A stretch of DNA of 64,000 nucleotides from Streptomyces camelliae (GTDB taxonomy: Bacteria > Actinomycetota > Actinomycetes > Streptomycetales > Streptomycetaceae): assembly GCF_027625935.1 (NCBI RefSeq), contig NZ_CP115300.1, positions 248,001-312,000 on the forward strand. The letters run 5' to 3'. Numbering within the stretch: position 1 is the stretch's first letter; every line of letters starts with the position of its first letter. Of the stretch, positions 17,373-25,233 are shown in pieces. The translations under genes and the position numbers were made by a program. The notes below the pieces were generated by a model, which saw only the letters and a program-made list of their open reading frames with translations, was not told the DNA's origin and searched no databases.

Positions 17373-17794
17373 TCGACAGGAGAACAAGTACCCGAGCTGC
17401 TGGTACGGGGTCCAGCGGCCGGGCCGACGTTGGTCCCCTCGGCGTAGTGCGTGGTCGTCGCCGCCGCGGGTGCTGCTGTACCGCTGGTCGCCCAGGCCGC
17501 ACGCACGCCGAATGCCCGCACGCCGACCCTGGCCGGTGCAGCGCCCGGCAGTGGCCGCACTTTTTCCGCCTTGACCGCTTCCCGTCCGCCGCGAAGCACG
17601 GCACGGCGAACGCCGGCGGCGGCGAACGCCTGATGGCTGCTCCCGTCCCTGCCGCTCACGGCGGATGATGATCAATGCTGCGCAGGGGTACTGCACCACG
17701 GCGCAGAGGCCCCTGCGGAAACGTCGTCAACAGGAACTCAACGCCCGCTACGGCTACACCCCCACCCGACAGGAGCAGCAGTTCCAGCACCGGG
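17373..17794. other. intergenic with a possible small gene remnant
   Basis: Mostly without a gene. One plus-strand frame from ATG 17665 to a stop near 17841 reads PLRKRRQQELNARYGYTPTR and on with strongly coding-like third positions. It overlaps the 3' end of the opposite-strand gene at 17795, so it is probably a remnant of a lost gene or chance. Not identified. Confidence 0.25.
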
Positions 17795-18070
17795 TCAAGG
17801 GCGAGAGCTGTCCTCCAGCTTCTCGAAGAAGAACTCGTGTTTGAGGAAGGAGACGTCATACTCGTGACCGGGCTGAGGCGGCAGCAGTTGGGAGGCCTGG
17901 AACATGCGCCACCCGTCGTGCAGCGCGGCAAGCCCGGTGGCGTAGGGCGGCTCGTCGCTGTCACCGGTCGTCGGACGGGTCCGGCCGGTCCCGTCGTAGC
18001 GGGACCAGCCCACGACGTCGGAGTCCAGCGCCGACGTCGCGAGATAGAGAACCAGAACCTGCTGCCTCAT
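17795..18070 (-). CDS. small conserved protein paired with a PhyH dioxygenase
   Basis: 91 aa, soluble. It reads MRQQVLVLYLATSALDSDVV, then GWSRYDGTGRTR, PYATGLAALHDGWRMFQASQ and FLKHEFFFEKLED. I recall similar short Streptomyces proteins of unknown function, but cannot name the family with certainty. Its ATG overlaps the stop of the PhyH gene by four bases (ATGA at 18067-18070), so the two are made together and may work on one pathway. Confidence 0.6.
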   Translation of the reverse strand: MRQQVLVLYLATSALDSDVVGWSRYDGTGRTRPTTGDSDEPPYATGLAALHDGWRMFQASQLLPPQPGHEYDVSFLKHEFFFEKLEDSSRP

Positions 18071-18885
18071 GCGTGACTCCTCAAGGTCGGCCGATTGCTC
18101 ACACGCGTGACCCAGTAGTCGATGTCGAACGAGTCGTCACCGGTCAGGGCCCGCCACAGCAGGACCCGGTTGTAGATCTCCAGTCGGCCCGTGGCCCACT
18201 CGTACCAGGGGAAGGACGTATTGAGTTCCGCGGCCACCGCAGGGTCGTGCAGGTCGGAGACATCCCAGAGACGCACCTGCGGCACGGTCGGGTTGAGGCG
18301 GAGTTTGTACATGTAGCGACGGCCCGCGGTGTCGTTGCGGCGGCCACTGTGCCAGATGCCATGGTGCACGAGAACAACCGTGCCTGCCGGGCAGGTCAGA
18401 CGGGTCTGCCCCCTGAGGTTCTGGACACGGCCGACGTCCGTCTCGTTGATCCTGCGCAGATGGCTTCCGGGCACACTGAGCGTGCCGCCCATCTCGGCGG
18501 TCACCTCGTGCGGGTAGTACATGAGCTGGATGTCGAACGCATCCGGCCGCACATCGATGATCGCGTCTCCGTGGAGGGGCTGCGCTTGTCCCTCGTACGG
18601 CTCGCGCACATGAACCGCATGGTGGTCGACGGTCGGCTCGGGGCCGACCAGACTCTCGACAGCGCCTGCGACGACCGGGAGGGTGAGCAGTTCGCGGACG
18701 AAGGTGTCCTGCGCGAACGCCCCGCCCAGCGGAGTGCCGTAGGACACTTCCGGCAGGCCCTCGGTCAAGGCCGCGATGGCCCGTTCATTGATCTGCTCCG
18801 GCACCACCCCGTCCAGACGCAGAAATCCCTGCGCGACGAAGCGCGCCACCTGAACCGATGTCAGGAGTTGCTTGCTGGTTGGCAT
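18067..18885 (-). CDS. phytanoyl-CoA dioxygenase (PhyH) family oxygenase
   Basis: 272 aa Fe(II)/2-oxoglutarate dioxygenase. The iron ligands are visible as His105 and Asp107 in QPLHGDAIID and His179 in GIWHSGRRN, where the nearby Arg residues would hold 2-oxoglutarate. The family hydroxylates small molecules, including compatible solutes and natural-product intermediates; the substrate here is unknown. ATG 18885 is chosen because the longer frame would run across the start of the divergent AraC gene. The 73-bp gap to that gene should hold the shared control region, so AraC control of this oxygenase is likely. Confidence 0.82.
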   Translation of the reverse strand: MPTSKQLLTSVQVARFVAQGFLRLDGVVPEQINERAIAALTEGLPEVSYGTPLGGAFAQDTFVRELLTLPVVAGAVESLVGPEPTVDHHAVHVREPYEGQAQPLHGDAIIDVRPDAFDIQLMYYPHEVTAEMGGTLSVPGSHLRRINETDVGRVQNLRGQTRLTCPAGTVVLVHHGIWHSGRRNDTAGRRYMYKLRLNPTVPQVRLWDVSDLHDPAVAAELNTSFPWYEWATGRLEIYNRVLLWRALTGDDSFDIDYWVTRVSNRPTLRSHA

Positions 18886-18958
18886 GCGACGAACGTACGT
18901 GCCCTGTCCGGATCGGTCGTGGGCTGAAATCGTCCAGTGCTGGTAATTTTCCATCCCC

Positions 18959-19753
18959 ATGAAACACGCGACAGTACGGCTCGACGAGGCGCCCACCGTG
19001 GTCAATGCAGGCATCGGGGTGCACGGCGTCTCCACCGCCCACGACGTCTTCCGGCTGCCCGACCTGTGGCAGCTGCACCTCTACAACTACGAGGGTGCTC
19101 TGTCCCTCGGGCAGTCGGTCCACCCCATACGCCCCGGCCACGTCAGCCTGGTGCCGCCGAACACGGAGGTGCACTTTCACTACCGGGGCAGGTCGGAGCA
19201 TTTCTACATCCATCTGCGGCTGCACGACGGCGGAACCGCCCGGGCGGTTCCGGTGATGCAGGACGCCGCGGCCGAGAGCACACGCCTGGCCGATCTGCTC
19301 CGACACGCCGTGACAGCCATGCCGACTTCTCCCCCGCGAGCCTCGGCCGAGGTCTGGACCGCTCTGTGGCGCATCGCCGAGTTGCCGAGGGACGATGGAG
19401 CCGGGCGCCGCCACCCGTTCGTGGCAGCCGCCCAGGCCTACGTCGAGGAACACCTGGCCGGCCCGTTGTCCGTACCGGACGTCGCGCGCGCCGTCGGAAT
19501 CTCCCACACACACCTGACGCGCGTGTTCCGTGCCGAAACCGGCCTCACAGTTGTTTCGTACATCCGGCATCGCCGCCTTCAACGCGCCCGCCACCTCCTG
19601 TTGTCCTCCACTCTGTCCATCACCGCCATCGCCGCGTCCGTGGGCATCGCCGATCTCCAAGCCTTCAACAAAGCGTGCCGCCGTGAACTCGGCGCGAGCC
19701 CGCGTGACGTACGTGCGGCTGCCCCTGCGGGGCTGGACGGCCCAGGACCGTAA
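18959..19753 (+). CDS. AraC-family transcriptional regulator
   Basis: 264 aa. The N-terminal cupin-like sensor (HPIRPGHVSLVPPNTEVHFH) is followed by the two-helix-turn-helix AraC domain from about residue 160: LSVPDVARAVGISHTHLTRV for the first and ITAIAASVGIADLQAFNKAC for the second, ending with the usual GASPRDVR. The sensor type suggests a small ligand such as a sugar. It is divergent from the PhyH gene with 73 bp between, the usual place for self and neighbour control. Confidence 0.88.
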   Translation: MKHATVRLDEAPTVVNAGIGVHGVSTAHDVFRLPDLWQLHLYNYEGALSLGQSVHPIRPGHVSLVPPNTEVHFHYRGRSEHFYIHLRLHDGGTARAVPVMQDAAAESTRLADLLRHAVTAMPTSPPRASAEVWTALWRIAELPRDDGAGRRHPFVAAAQAYVEEHLAGPLSVPDVARAVGISHTHLTRVFRAETGLTVVSYIRHRRLQRARHLLLSSTLSITAIAASVGIADLQAFNKACRRELGASPRDVRAAAPAGLDGPGP

Positions 19754-20228
19754 GGGTGTCGGAAGACAGCTGCACCTCAGGCCGGGACAGCCTCGCCCAC
19801 ATGCCGTGGACCCTCGATCGAGGAGATGTCCCCGTACGCCCCCGAGGCACCGAGGTTCGGCTCGGAGACGTCCTCGGCTCCGGTACCTGCGGCACGGGTG
19901 CCGCGCCGAGTTCTGGGGCCGCAGGGGGCGGCTGGATCCGCCTCCGCTGTCCCTCGGAGACACGGGCCTGCGCTGTCCCCCGGAGACACGGTCACTATGA
20001 CGGTGGAGTGCATCGGCATGCGCAGCAACACCGTCGTCGCGGGCAAGGCTGCCGTTCCGATGCCGACGGCGCGCCGTCGGGAACCGGCACGGGCGGGAGG
20101 GGTGGGGACGTCACTCCCCGCCCCGGGCCGTCTCGGTGATCGACCGGCAGAGCACCGGCCCCGATCCGACCCGGTTCCACCAGGCCGATCCGGATCTCGA
20201 TGTCGACCATCCGCACCCCGCCGCTTCT
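19754..20228. other. region between AraC and the condensation-like gene
   Basis: No confident gene. Features seen: a perfect palindrome CCTCGATCGAGG at 19812-19823, and two tandem 26-bp repeats at 19945-19970 and 19971-19996 sharing GCTGTCCC-CGGAGACACGG. Two small minus-strand frames lie here: 20216-19995 (73 aa, ending in a Cys-rich tail) and 20019-19777. Confidence 0.4.
19777..20019 (-). CDS. doubtful 80-aa ORF with a lasso-leader-like tail
   Basis: From ATG 20019 to TGA at 19777. The C-terminal third, VSEPNLGASGAYGDIS then SIEGPRHVGEAVPA, has good codon bias and a P-x-L-x3-G-x-Y spacing like that of lasso-peptide leaders. No lasso maturation genes (B or C proteins) are nearby and the N-terminal half is not gene-like. 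Probably chance; recorded because it follows a condensation-like gene. Confidence 0.15.
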   Translation of the reverse strand: MPMHSTVIVTVSPGDSAGPCLRGTAEADPAAPCGPRTRRGTRAAGTGAEDVSEPNLGASGAYGDISSIEGPRHVGEAVPA

Positions 20229-21611
20229 CTACGCACCGGCGAAGGAGCCGCTCCGTGCTGCGTGACCGCCGATCGCGGCCCCGACCAGCCTCCTCTCGAA
20301 GGACCGCAGTATCTGTTCGAGATCCGTCGCGTCGAACGATGTCGCATCCGTCCCGAGACTGATTCCGGCCGTCTCGGACATGTCCCACACAATGAAGGAG
20401 AGCTTTCCGGAGTACGGGTCGACGGGTTTGGGGAATCGTCCGTAACGGCTGGATGCCATGGCTCGCTCGAAGTCCTGCGGTGTCCTCTCCGCGCGCGCCC
20501 GGATCAGCGTGCGGGGCGCTATGGGGAGGATGTTCACCACGTACGGATTGTCTGCGGAGCGGCCCAGTTCGGCGGAGACCTCGTCCAGGGACCTGGCGTA
20601 GCGGTCGGGCTCCCGCAGGCTGACGGAGGAGGATCTGACGAGTGTCGCGTCGACGGCCCGGCACAGCGCCGGGAACCGGTCGCTGCCCAAGGACGTATCG
20701 ACTGGAACGAGGGCCCTGCCGGCGATATGAGCCACGGCCCCGCGGGCGAAGGTGGTCTGCCGGTTGGCCATCGCGGTGTTGAACACGCACTTCTCGATGC
20801 CGAGGTGCTCGGCGAGCGTGCACGCGTATGCGGCTTGCAGGACGGCGGCCATGGATGTCCGGTACTGCTTCGCCAGACCGGCTGCCGCGAGCGCGACCGC
20901 CGCCGAGTCGAGGCACACGAAGTTGTAGACGGCGTCCCTGTGGCTCGCGTGCACCTGGAGTTCGGGCATGACGGACTGACGGAGCATCGCCCGGTCATGG
21001 GTGTCGACACGATGGGCGTGCCGCAGCCCCGAGGGACTGGCCTCGAAGCTCGCGATCTGCCGCGGCTGCCACCCCGAACCGAGGTCGGCGCCCGGATCGA
21101 GGGCCAGTCGGGCTATGTGTTCGGCCACGATCCGGGCGGCCGTCGTGTCCGCCGAGAAGTGGTGCAATGACAGTGCGATGTGGATGGGTCTGCCATCCAC
21201 GGTGACGACGGCGGCCCGCAACGGCAGGTCGTCCGGGGCGAATCCGGGCTCGGCCAGTCGGAGGGTGAGGGCGCTCAGCTCGTCGTAGGTCGGCGGAGCG
21301 TCGGAGGCGTACTCGTCGACCTGGAGCACCCCGGAAGCCACGACAACCGCGCGTGGGTGCTCGTCCGCGTTACGCGGATACAGCGTGCGCAGCGCCTCGA
21401 ACTGGGCCATGACCACGGCGAAGGCATGCAGCACCGCGGCCATGTCGGGTGCGCCGTCCAGTGCCCGCCCCATCCGTTGGTTCCTGTTGCGGGGTCCGTG
21501 GAGATGGGGGTGGCATCCTTCGCGTCCATGGGCCCTCTGCGACCAGGTCAGTTCATGCTCTCCGGCGGTGCCGGCGATGAAGACGACGTCATGGCGTGCG
21601 ATCTGTCGCAT
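20229..21611 (-). CDS. stand-alone condensation-domain-like acyltransferase
   Basis: 460 aa. It has the fold signature of NRPS condensation and PapA-type proteins: an N-terminal ELTWSQRAH, the catalytic HHxxxD as His150-His151-Asp155 in SLHHFSADTTA (Thr in place of the usual following Gly), and a later NTAMANRQ segment like the N-R motif of the second half. No adenylation or carrier domain is attached or present nearby, so it may join an acyl group to a free acceptor. Start ATG 21611 has GGAGG further upstream. It lies downstream of GH3 on the same strand but separated by 246 bp and is probably unrelated to it. Confidence 0.72.
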   Translation of the reverse strand: MRQIARHDVVFIAGTAGEHELTWSQRAHGREGCHPHLHGPRNRNQRMGRALDGAPDMAAVLHAFAVVMAQFEALRTLYPRNADEHPRAVVVASGVLQVDEYASDAPPTYDELSALTLRLAEPGFAPDDLPLRAAVVTVDGRPIHIALSLHHFSADTTAARIVAEHIARLALDPGADLGSGWQPRQIASFEASPSGLRHAHRVDTHDRAMLRQSVMPELQVHASHRDAVYNFVCLDSAAVALAAAGLAKQYRTSMAAVLQAAYACTLAEHLGIEKCVFNTAMANRQTTFARGAVAHIAGRALVPVDTSLGSDRFPALCRAVDATLVRSSSVSLREPDRYARSLDEVSAELGRSADNPYVVNILPIAPRTLIRARAERTPQDFERAMASSRYGRFPKPVDPYSGKLSFIVWDMSETAGISLGTDATSFDATDLEQILRSFERRLVGAAIGGHAARSGSFAGA

Positions 21612-21759
21612 ACCCGCTTCGGCCCTCCTCCGGTACGTCGGCGGCGCGCCACTTCTCGCGCAGGGCGCGCGGCAAGTTCGCCGACCGGACGGCGTGCAGG
21701 CCCCGATCCTCCATGCCGTCCGGCGGTACGACGACGCGGCCGGAGCACGGGCCCCCCAT
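21589..21759 (-). CDS. possible 56-aa small protein before the condensation-like gene
   Basis: From ATG 21759 to TGA at 21589, overlapping the next gene's start by 23 bp in another frame. It reads GMEDRGLHAVRSANLPRALR then EKWRAADVPEEG with strongly coding third positions until shortly before the overlap. It does not resemble MbtH proteins. Unrecognised; it could be a coupled partner or a remnant. Confidence 0.3.
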   Translation of the reverse strand: MGGPCSGRVVVPPDGMEDRGLHAVRSANLPRALREKWRAADVPEEGRSGYATDRTP

Positions 21760-21857
21760 CTTCAGGCAGAAGATTGATCCGCGCGGAGCGCGTGCGTCAA
21801 TGCTCGGAAGGGTGGAACGCGGCGGCGGACCGTTTTCTCACCGCGTCCCACCGGTGC

Positions 21858-24800
21858 CTACCGTGTCTCGCCGGCGATCGCGGCCAGGTGGACACCGCCC
21901 CGCAGAACGAGATGCAGTTCATGCACCCCGGTCACCTCCGCGGGCATCGGTGCGCTGACCGTGCGCCAGTCGTACCGGGCGTCGGTGCCGGCGGGGACGT
22001 GGAGGCCGGCGAGCAAGGTGCCGGTACCGGGACCGCCGTCGACGTAGACCTCGACGGTCGCGTCCTCCGGCGTCGCGCAGGACACCTCGGCTGTGATGAC
22101 GCGCGGCCCGTCTGCCGGGCTGCCCAGGTCGACCGAGCCGTAGCACAGTCGGCAGTGGATGTCACCGGTTGCCGGCGTGACCGCCTCGCCCTTCTCCCGG
22201 GTGGCGTCCACGAGCGTGCCGCCCACGCACTCGTCGAAGTCGACGGCCTCCAGTCGTCCGCCGATGAGGCTGCGTGCGGGGAGGGCCGGCCCCGTCACGG
22301 TGAGGGGCGCTGTCAGGGCGATGGCTTCGGCCGAGTGCCCGATCAGGATCTCGTGCTGTCCCGGTTCCACGGCGAAGGCACCGGCTGAGACGGACCAATG
22401 GGCCAAGGCCGCGACGGGCATGTCGAACTCCAGCCGCCGTCGTTCACCGGGGGCGAGGGAGACCTTGCGGAAGTCCGTCAGCCTGCGCCTGGGCGCGCGA
22501 TGGCGGGCGGCGAGCGCGCGGGTGTAGAGCTGCACGGTCTCGGTGCCCGTGCGCCCTCCGGTGTTGGTGAGCTCGACGCTCACGGTCAGGGTGTCGTCCT
22601 GCGCCGCTTCCCGGGCGGACAGCCGCAGGTCGGAGTAGGCGAAGGTGGTGTAGGACAGGCCGTGCCCGAAGGGGTACAGCGGTGCGGTGTCGTGGTACTG
22701 GTACGTCCAGCCGGCGCTGATGATGTCGTAGTCGAGGCGGCCGGGCAGCGGGTCGTCGCCGCGGTACCAGGTCTGTGGGAGCCGTCCGGAGGGCTCGGCC
22801 TCGCCGAGCAGGATCGCGGCGAGTGCCCGGCCCGTCTCCTGCCCGCCGTGGGAGGTCCACACCACGGCGGGCAGGTGCTCGTCCGCCCAGTCGACGGCGT
22901 ACGGGTAGCTGCTCATCACGACCAGCACCGACTCGGGGCGCTCGGTGGCGACGGCGCGCAGCAGGGCTTCCTGCGCGGGCGGCAGCGAAGTGCCCGTACG
23001 GTCCTCGGTCTCGCGGCCGTTGATGTGCGGGTCGTTTCCGAGGACGACCACGGCGACGTCCGCGGAGGCGGCGGCCGCGACGGCTTCGGCGATTCCGTCC
23101 CTGACGACGGTTCGTCGCCAGCGTTCCGCCTTCTCGGGGGCTTCGGCAGACAGGGTGACGCGGCCGGTGGCGGGGTCCACGGCGGCGTATCGGCCGTTGC
23201 TGATGTTGCGCAGCAGTTCCGTGCCGTCCGGCTGAGGTTCCAGCTGGAAGGTCTCGTGGACGAACCAGCCGTTCGGTTGCGTCTGGTCGGCGGCGAGGGT
23301 GAGGTCGCCGTCCTTGAGGGTGACGAAGCGTTCCGTGCGCGCGTTGCGGAGAGTCAGCACGCCTTCGCCCCAGTCGAACAGGTCGTGGCAGGCGTTGTCG
23401 CCCGCCTCCTGCTCGTCCGAGGGAGCACCGGCCACCATGGGCCCGCCGGGGTCGAGCGCCGGCACGCGCAGGAGGCCTCCGGTGGAGGCGGCGCGCAGCG
23501 TGATCCGGTCGACTCCCTCCGCGCGGACCGCTTCGGCGCCGCGCTCCTCCAGCGCCGCCCCCAGGCCGGTGGCGATGGTGATCCGGTACGGCATGGTGCC
23601 GCTGTACCAGTCCTCGAACAGGGTGTCCGCCAGCGGACCGACGAGCGCTACGCGTCGGCCGGGGGCCGGTGACAGCGGCAGTGCGCCGTCGTTCTTCAGC
23701 AGCACCACCGACTCCGTGGAGGCGCGCAGCGCGAGCGCACGGTGTGCGGGGCTGTCCACGACGTCGTCGCGGATGCCGGCGTAGGGGTCGAGGTCCGGAT
23801 CGAACTCGCCGAGGCGGAAGCGGATCGACAGGTGGCGTCGCACAGCGCGGTCGACGTCGGCCTCGGTGAGCAGCCCGCGGTCGACCGCCGTACGGAGTCT
23901 GCCGAGGGTGATGCCGCCGTCCTCGCGCTGTTCGGTGATGCTGTCGACGCCGGCGCGTACCGCCGCCGCGTGGGAGGTGGGGTGGTCGTCGAAGTAGTGC
24001 TCCGATTCGACCAGGTTGGTCACGGCTCCGGCGTCGCTGCAGACGAACAGTTCGTGGCCGGTGGGCTCGGCCCAGCGCCGTACCTCGGTCTCGATCAGCG
24101 GGCTGACATGGCAGGGGCGGCCGTTGATGAGGTTGTAGGCCGGCATGACACCGGTTGCGGCGCCGGACACGATCGCCGGGCGGAAGGCGGCGAGGTCGTA
24201 CTCGTGCAGCACCCGGGGCGGCACCACGGAGGAGGTGGTGTCGCGCTCGTCCTCGTTGTTGTAGGCGAGGAAGTGCTTCAGGAGCGGTGCCGTGCGCAGA
24301 TAGACCGGGTGGTCACCGGCCAGCCCGCGGCAGAAGCTGACGGAGAGGCGGCCGGTGAGCAGCGGATCCTCCGCGTACCCCTCCTCGTTGCGGCCCCAGC
24401 GGGGGTCGCGCAGCAGGTTCACCACGGGGGCCCAGACCTGGAGGCTGTGCCGGTGGCCGTCGGCGGCGGGGCGCTGGTGGAAGGCGCGGGTCTCGGTGCC
24501 GACGGCCGTGGCGACCTCGTGCAGCAGTTCCTCGTCCCAGGTGGCTCCCAGGCCTATCGCCTGCGGGAACACGGTGGCCGGCCCCAGCCAGGCCACGCCG
24601 TGCAGCCCTTCGGTGCCAGTTTTGAAGGGGGCCAGCCCGAGGCGGGGGACTCCGGGTGAGTACTGGTAGAGCAACTCGATGCGCTCGTCGAGCGTCAGCC
24701 GGGAGATCAGGTCGTCGACTCGCTGTGCGAGGGGTAGCGCGGGGTCACGGAACGGCAGGTCGGCGATGGGCGGCTCGGGGCGTGTAGTGGCGGTACTCAC
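21858..24800 (-). CDS. GH3 beta-glycosidase with beta-trefoil-like insert and C-terminal CBM6-like domain
   Basis: 980 aa, intracellular (no signal peptide). The (beta/alpha)8 domain holds the nucleophile Asp256 in FVCSDAGAVTNL. After LVGPLADTLFEDWYSG an inserted module of about 120 residues (LTLRNARTERFVTLKDGDLT to ISNGRYAAVDPATG) resembles a fascin/beta-trefoil fold. The alpha/beta sandwich follows (VVVLGNDPHINGRETEDRTG), then the fibronectin-III-like part and a C-terminal CBM6-like domain. Such enzymes remove terminal glucose or xylose; here it would finish imported xyloglucan oligomers. The GTG start has AAGGGA upstream. A TTGACA box and a LacI-type operator lie 92-135 bp upstream, facing the transporter. 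Confidence 0.9.
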   Translation of the reverse strand: MSTATTRPEPPIADLPFRDPALPLAQRVDDLISRLTLDERIELLYQYSPGVPRLGLAPFKTGTEGLHGVAWLGPATVFPQAIGLGATWDEELLHEVATAVGTETRAFHQRPAADGHRHSLQVWAPVVNLLRDPRWGRNEEGYAEDPLLTGRLSVSFCRGLAGDHPVYLRTAPLLKHFLAYNNEDERDTTSSVVPPRVLHEYDLAAFRPAIVSGAATGVMPAYNLINGRPCHVSPLIETEVRRWAEPTGHELFVCSDAGAVTNLVESEHYFDDHPTSHAAAVRAGVDSITEQREDGGITLGRLRTAVDRGLLTEADVDRAVRRHLSIRFRLGEFDPDLDPYAGIRDDVVDSPAHRALALRASTESVVLLKNDGALPLSPAPGRRVALVGPLADTLFEDWYSGTMPYRITIATGLGAALEERGAEAVRAEGVDRITLRAASTGGLLRVPALDPGGPMVAGAPSDEQEAGDNACHDLFDWGEGVLTLRNARTERFVTLKDGDLTLAADQTQPNGWFVHETFQLEPQPDGTELLRNISNGRYAAVDPATGRVTLSAEAPEKAERWRRTVVRDGIAEAVAAAASADVAVVVLGNDPHINGRETEDRTGTSLPPAQEALLRAVATERPESVLVVMSSYPYAVDWADEHLPAVVWTSHGGQETGRALAAILLGEAEPSGRLPQTWYRGDDPLPGRLDYDIISAGWTYQYHDTAPLYPFGHGLSYTTFAYSDLRLSAREAAQDDTLTVSVELTNTGGRTGTETVQLYTRALAARHRAPRRRLTDFRKVSLAPGERRRLEFDMPVAALAHWSVSAGAFAVEPGQHEILIGHSAEAIALTAPLTVTGPALPARSLIGGRLEAVDFDECVGGTLVDATREKGEAVTPATGDIHCRLCYGSVDLGSPADGPRVITAEVSCATPEDATVEVYVDGGPGTGTLLAGLHVPAGTDARYDWRTVSAPMPAEVTGVHELHLVLRGGVHLAAIAGETR

Positions 24801-24891
24801 CTGAGATGTCCCTTACAAGGAGAAGGCATGGGAAGCACGGGCGACTGCGGGCCCGGGCGGCGTACGGCTTTCCTCGATCACAGGTCGCGCA

Positions 24892-24907
24892 GTCGAAGCG
24901 CTTCGAC
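24892..24907. promoter_or_regulatory. LacI-type operator, perfect palindrome
   Basis: GTCGAAGCGCTTCGAC, a 16-bp perfect palindrome with the central CG typical of LacI/GalR operators. It adjoins the -10 position of the minus-strand promoter that reads into GH3, so a bound repressor should block initiation. No LacI gene is in the window. Confidence 0.75.
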
Positions 24908-24935
24908 AGTTGCATGACGCTGAGTCGTGTGTCAA
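24907..24935 (-). promoter_or_regulatory. candidate promoter for GH3
   Basis: Minus-strand TTGACA at 24935-24930, a 17-bp spacer and CAACTG at 24912-24907. The -35 is perfect and the -10 weak. The operator overlaps its downstream edge. Confidence 0.5.
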
Positions 24936-25122
24936 TCACAGGTCGCCTAGTCGCCGCAAGCCGTTTCCAGCGTTGGCGTCTCTCTGGGAGCTCACCTGGG
25001 AGAGCAGCTCGCTGAGGCACAGCGGGCAAGGTCACACGCCACCTTGACCGTGCCTGTTACCGGAAAGTGACCTGGGCGGCCCGTTGTCGCGCCCGGAAAC
25101 ACGGCCTTAGTGTCGCCGAAGC

Positions 25123-25138
25123 GTCGAAGCGCATCGAC
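25123..25138. promoter_or_regulatory. second LacI-type operator before the transporter
   Basis: GTCGAAGCGCATCGAC differs from the operator at 24892 by one base. It lies 95 bp before the binding-protein start, on the transporter side of the divergent region. One repressor could control both directions, possibly by looping, since the centres are 231 bp apart. Confidence 0.68.
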
Positions 25139-25233
25139 TGGGATTCCTCCGCCCTCCCGACATCAGGCCACCGGACGACGCAGTGTCGGCCCGTCCACCG
25201 GTCGGTTCCCCGAAAACGAAGGGCCGCAACGGC

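Noticed and set aside
22398..24659. Long plus-strand frames across the GH3 gene
   Set aside because: Antisense shadows of GH3; no ribosome sites or domains.
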